Below are positions 13,301 through 14,327 of a DNA stretch of 14,327 nt, piece after piece. This DNA comes from Ruminococcaceae bacterium UBA6413 (GTDB lineage Bacteria; Bacillota; Clostridia; Oscillospirales; Ruminococcaceae): NCBI GenBank assembly GCA_002437415.1, contig DJPL01000038.1:40136-54462 (forward strand), read 5' to 3'. Numbering within the stretch: position 1 is the stretch's first letter; the number at the start of each line of letters is the position of its first letter. Below the pieces are notes generated by a model, which worked only from the letters and a program-made list of their open reading frames with translations, had not been told where the DNA came from and did not search any database. Made by a program: the position numbers and the translations under genes.

Positions 13301-14133
13301 ACCATCAGTACGGAGAATGGGAAATCATAAGCGAGGCTACCTGCACGGTTGACGGTATGCGTGTGCGTGAATGCGTAAACTGCGGAAATACAGAAAAAAG
13401 TGTTATCACAGCGGACCATATATGGGATAACGAGATAACCGTCGATGAAGAGCCTACCTGTACAGATGACGGTTCACAGTCAATACACTGTACAAAGTGC
13501 GATGCACAGAAAGAAATACAGCCTATCCCCGCCAAAGGTCACGACTGGTCGGAGTGGAAGACGATAAAGAAATCGACAACGACCGAAAACGGCATTGAAG
13601 AAAGACAGTGCTATGTATGCGGTAAGGTTGAAAAAAATGAGCTTGACCTTATCGGAGATGATACTTCAGATACTTCGGATAGTTCGAATACTTCGGATAG
13701 TTCGAATACTTCGGATAGCTCCGATACTTCCGATAGTTCGAATACTTCGAATACTTCCGATACTTCAGACACGTCAGATACTTCCGACAGCAAGCCGGAA
13801 ACACCGGACAGCAAGCCTGAAAACCCCGGTACGGATACTTCAAAGTGGAGCAGTGATGAAAAGCACCACTGGCACGTGGATTCAAACGGAAACAGAATAG
13901 ATTTCGCATATCATGAGTTTGAATGGGTAACAGACCGTGAACCGTCAGGCACACAGCCCGGAATCGGTCACTACGTTTGCATTGCCTGTGATTATACCAC
14001 ATCGCCCGAGGAATTCGGCAAGGACAGTCCCGAAACAGGCAGCGAATCGCTCGCACTTTGGATCGCGGCGGCGTTTGTCGCAGGCGGTGTTGCTCCGATA
14101 GCACTTAAAATCAAAAGCAAGAAAAATAAGTAA
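10351..14133 (+). CDS. large cell-wall-anchored surface protein with alternating Cys3His repeats
   Basis: A 1260-residue exported protein of unknown function. The ATG follows AAAGGAGA at good spacing. A signal peptide (1-33, basic N-terminus, hydrophobic core, AIA then DEA) is followed by a beta-strand-rich region with Gly-rich segments (about 136-265), then a Val/Ile/Thr/Gly-rich region (270-660) that may be beta-solenoid and Ig-like; I recognise no exact family there. Residues about 664-741 hold diverged Cys units and 742-1104 hold nine regular units of about 40 residues with C-x9-C-x2-C and a His 12-14 residues later. A Thr-Ser-Asp stalk (1105-1147) follows, then another diverged Cys unit (1171-1216), SPETG (1226-1230), a hydrophobic helix (about 1233-1252) and a basic tail KIKSKKNK, a sortase-type sorting signal. 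It is the only gene of its transcript. Adhesion or metal binding are possible roles, not shown. Confidence 0.88.
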   Translation: MNKKNTFKVLTGTLTAAALVVGAVSFTAITAIADEAVSYYGLSADGTVLSGSVTDYTRISSSDTAWGTSGKDSWYVADGDTIVDSGAPIEILGNVNVILKDNAQFIIENGIMGIDATVTFYGETENGGGIIAFMGAQGSDGSDGSTGSADFQADGNKGDNGASAVDVSSITVSGGTVTIIGGKGGNGGNAGHGINYVTNELYYGIGGNGGDGALAITDSTKVHLYGGKLNITPGKGGTPGTNTYVSSEQQDKYKGEQGNPGKAVGGVYAVNGILNVNKSDNSDATDVSGDYELYSVNAPIGSHLDIKSSGTTFVNDGTIITTRGDISVANKLEVEGAIRINGNIIPSSLAEINKTGGGVISRITPGDNEGFTLDSRNGLVIPDAGHSLVTTGGVYISGNATTDMIMAHSNRFGVVLCGDGVYIDDSEPNYFTLPYCVAEEATENVSKVSGNVFADAGTDPSVTFAVTDPDEYVLTGVTVTDPDGNAISSEKYTFDRQTGVFTALSIDRNMIVKANAQLKDVEIAVTDEDGDEVSYAGFRNVYDNGTSAEPFTFKLKVTEGGSIAKYRVVKESDLNKSTGAVTPTSAFEVSYLSGSEWGTADNSSSKIKKDETATFTIKPRSDLAVGKYTEDYIVVTDRSSYADETAGTQDTAVAHFTLTCEIKHQSDGILHYSDKTEHYNLCVNCQAEINKTTHTFDVKTVSDATLAKSADCTEPAKYFYSCECGAYTDDTALVFENGEPNGHSFGEWITVTPAGCLTSGSDKRVCSECGYEETREIAPTGHIWEDDFTIDIEPGCTEKGSKSIHCSACDEIKDVTEVPENGHSFGEWIMLSLTDCTQGGVGKHICTVCNFTEFSVVPPQEHLWDDDFTVDIAPTCTQSGSKSIHCSRCDAVKDITEVSPTDHEFTEWSVNADATCVEKGQKTRSCMICGYTEYDDTDVDSDAHLWEDDFTTDKEPTCTTEGSRSIHCSRCSATKDSETIPVADHQYGEWEIISEATCTVDGMRVRECVNCGNTEKSVITADHIWDNEITVDEEPTCTDDGSQSIHCTKCDAQKEIQPIPAKGHDWSEWKTIKKSTTTENGIEERQCYVCGKVEKNELDLIGDDTSDTSDSSNTSDSSNTSDSSDTSDSSNTSNTSDTSDTSDTSDSKPETPDSKPENPGTDTSKWSSDEKHHWHVDSNGNRIDFAYHEFEWVTDREPSGTQPGIGHYVCIACDYTTSPEEFGKDSPETGSESLALWIAAAFVAGGVAPIALKIKSKKNK
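12574..13662 (+). repeat. alternating A/B repeat array encoding Cys3His units
   Basis: Units of about 117-126 bases alternate between two types. Type A starts GHSFGEW or similar (residues 742, 822, 902, 984, 1063); type B starts HxWxDDF or similar (782, 862, 944, 1023). The A+B period is about 240 bases: the stretches at 12574-12590 and 12814-12830 are nearly identical, exactly 240 apart. Each unit has Cys at C-x9-C-x2-C; the last A unit has Thr instead of the first Cys. Confidence 0.85.
13663..13791 (+). repeat. 9-base tandem repeat encoding Thr-Ser-Asp stalk
   Basis: About 14 copies of a 9-base unit of the type ACTTCGGAT or AGTTCGAAT encode TSD, SSN and NTS variants. The tract is a likely site of slippage and of copy-number variation between strains. 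It lies between the Cys repeats and the wall-anchoring end, as expected for a flexible stalk. Confidence 0.85.
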
Positions 14134-14148
14134 ATCAAAGTTCGGAAT

Positions 14149-14185
14149 ATAAGGGCAGACGCGTGTTCTGCCCTTATTGTTATAT
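14149..14185 (+). terminator. terminator after the surface-protein gene
   Basis: An 11-bp perfect stem ATAAGGGCAGA/TCTGCCCTTAT (14149-14159, 14167-14177) begins 15 bases past the stop codon. The following bases are T-rich but interrupted (TGTTATAT), so it is a moderate intrinsic terminator. Confidence 0.65.
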
Positions 14186-14189
14186 CTGT

Positions 14190-14229
14190 AAAAAATGCAC
14201 CCTGCAAGGACTTTTACCTTGCAGGGTGC
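14190..14229 (-). terminator. minus-strand terminator for a gene beyond the right edge
   Basis: A 13-bp perfect stem (14197-14209 with 14217-14229, 7-base loop) is followed on the minus strand by ATTTTTT (T-run complementary to 14190-14195). Its orientation indicates a convergent transcript entering from the right. No open frame of that transcript is visible in the last 98 bases. Confidence 0.7.
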
Positions 14230-14259
14230 TGTATTTATGCGGTTTTGCAATTAAATTCT

Positions 14260-14327
14260 GGCTCTTTGTCAATAGTTGGGGCACGAAAAAATAGAAAAAT
14301 TGCGTCAGCGGGTTCAGATTAAGAATC
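14260..14327. mobile_element. possible end of an insertion sequence
   Basis: The stretch starting GGCTCTTTGTCAATAG at 14260 resembles, from memory, terminal inverted repeats of insertion sequences in Bacillota of the ISL3 kind, which begin GGCTCTTTGTCAA or close to it. The following bases are AT-rich and non-coding to the window end. The opposite end and any transposase lie outside the window, so this is tentative. Confidence 0.3.

Noticed and set aside
13611..14104. Minus-strand and other-frame peptides rich in Ser-Glu-Val or Lys-Tyr-Ser repeats
   Set aside because: They arise because the 9-base tandem repeat of the Thr-Ser-Asp stalk is open in several frames. No initiation signals are present.

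Overview
The window looks like a chromosome segment of a gut or rumen Clostridia species (Bacillota), probably an Oscillospiraceae/Ruminococcus-type fibre degrader. The reasons are a secreted family 5 glycoside hydrolase with fibronectin III modules, a sortase-type surface protein with a non-canonical sorting motif, strong AGGAGG-type ribosome binding sites, frequent TTG starts, and moderate GC. The species assignment is inference.

Layout. Positions 1-313 hold no protein gene. They hold a relic of a tRNA-Leu gene cut by the window edge, a nested palindrome, a dense row of short perfect hairpins, and the terminator of the tRNA-Leu(CAG) gene at 314-400 (minus). A second tRNA-Leu relic (431-504) lies between that gene and its strong promoter (536-564). 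Both relics carry a double hairpin at the same place in the D-loop, with paired sequence differences between the two copies.

Positions 672-7346 are one tightly packed minus-strand unit in the order cheA, cheW, cheR, cheB, then the secreted GH5 enzyme, with gaps of 17-48 bases. The only clear terminator is after the GH5 gene. So chemotaxis signalling (kinase, coupling protein, receptor methyltransferase and methylesterase) and an extracellular polysaccharide hydrolase seem to share a transcript. CheB keeps its methylesterase catalytic triad but its receiver domain lacks the phosphorylation residues. CheW and CheB probably start at TTG codons preceded by near-perfect ribosome binding sites.

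Divergently transcribed from cheA is a plus-strand unit (7481-10184): a FliK-like hook-length-control protein, a free-standing FlhB C-terminal-domain homologue (FhlB/YlqH type) overlapping it, and an ECF-transporter substrate-binding membrane protein, closed by a clear terminator. The intergenic region holds overlapping candidate promoters for the two directions. The FliK/FlhB-like pair and the chemotaxis genes together suggest a motile organism.

The right third is a monocistronic gene (promoter 10280-10308, terminator near 14149-14177) for a 1260-residue cell-wall-anchored protein. It has a signal peptide, Gly-rich segments, about nine alternating roughly 40-residue Cys3His units, a Thr-Ser-Asp stalk and an SPETG-type sorting signal. 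A minus-strand terminator and a possible insertion-sequence end lie at the right edge.
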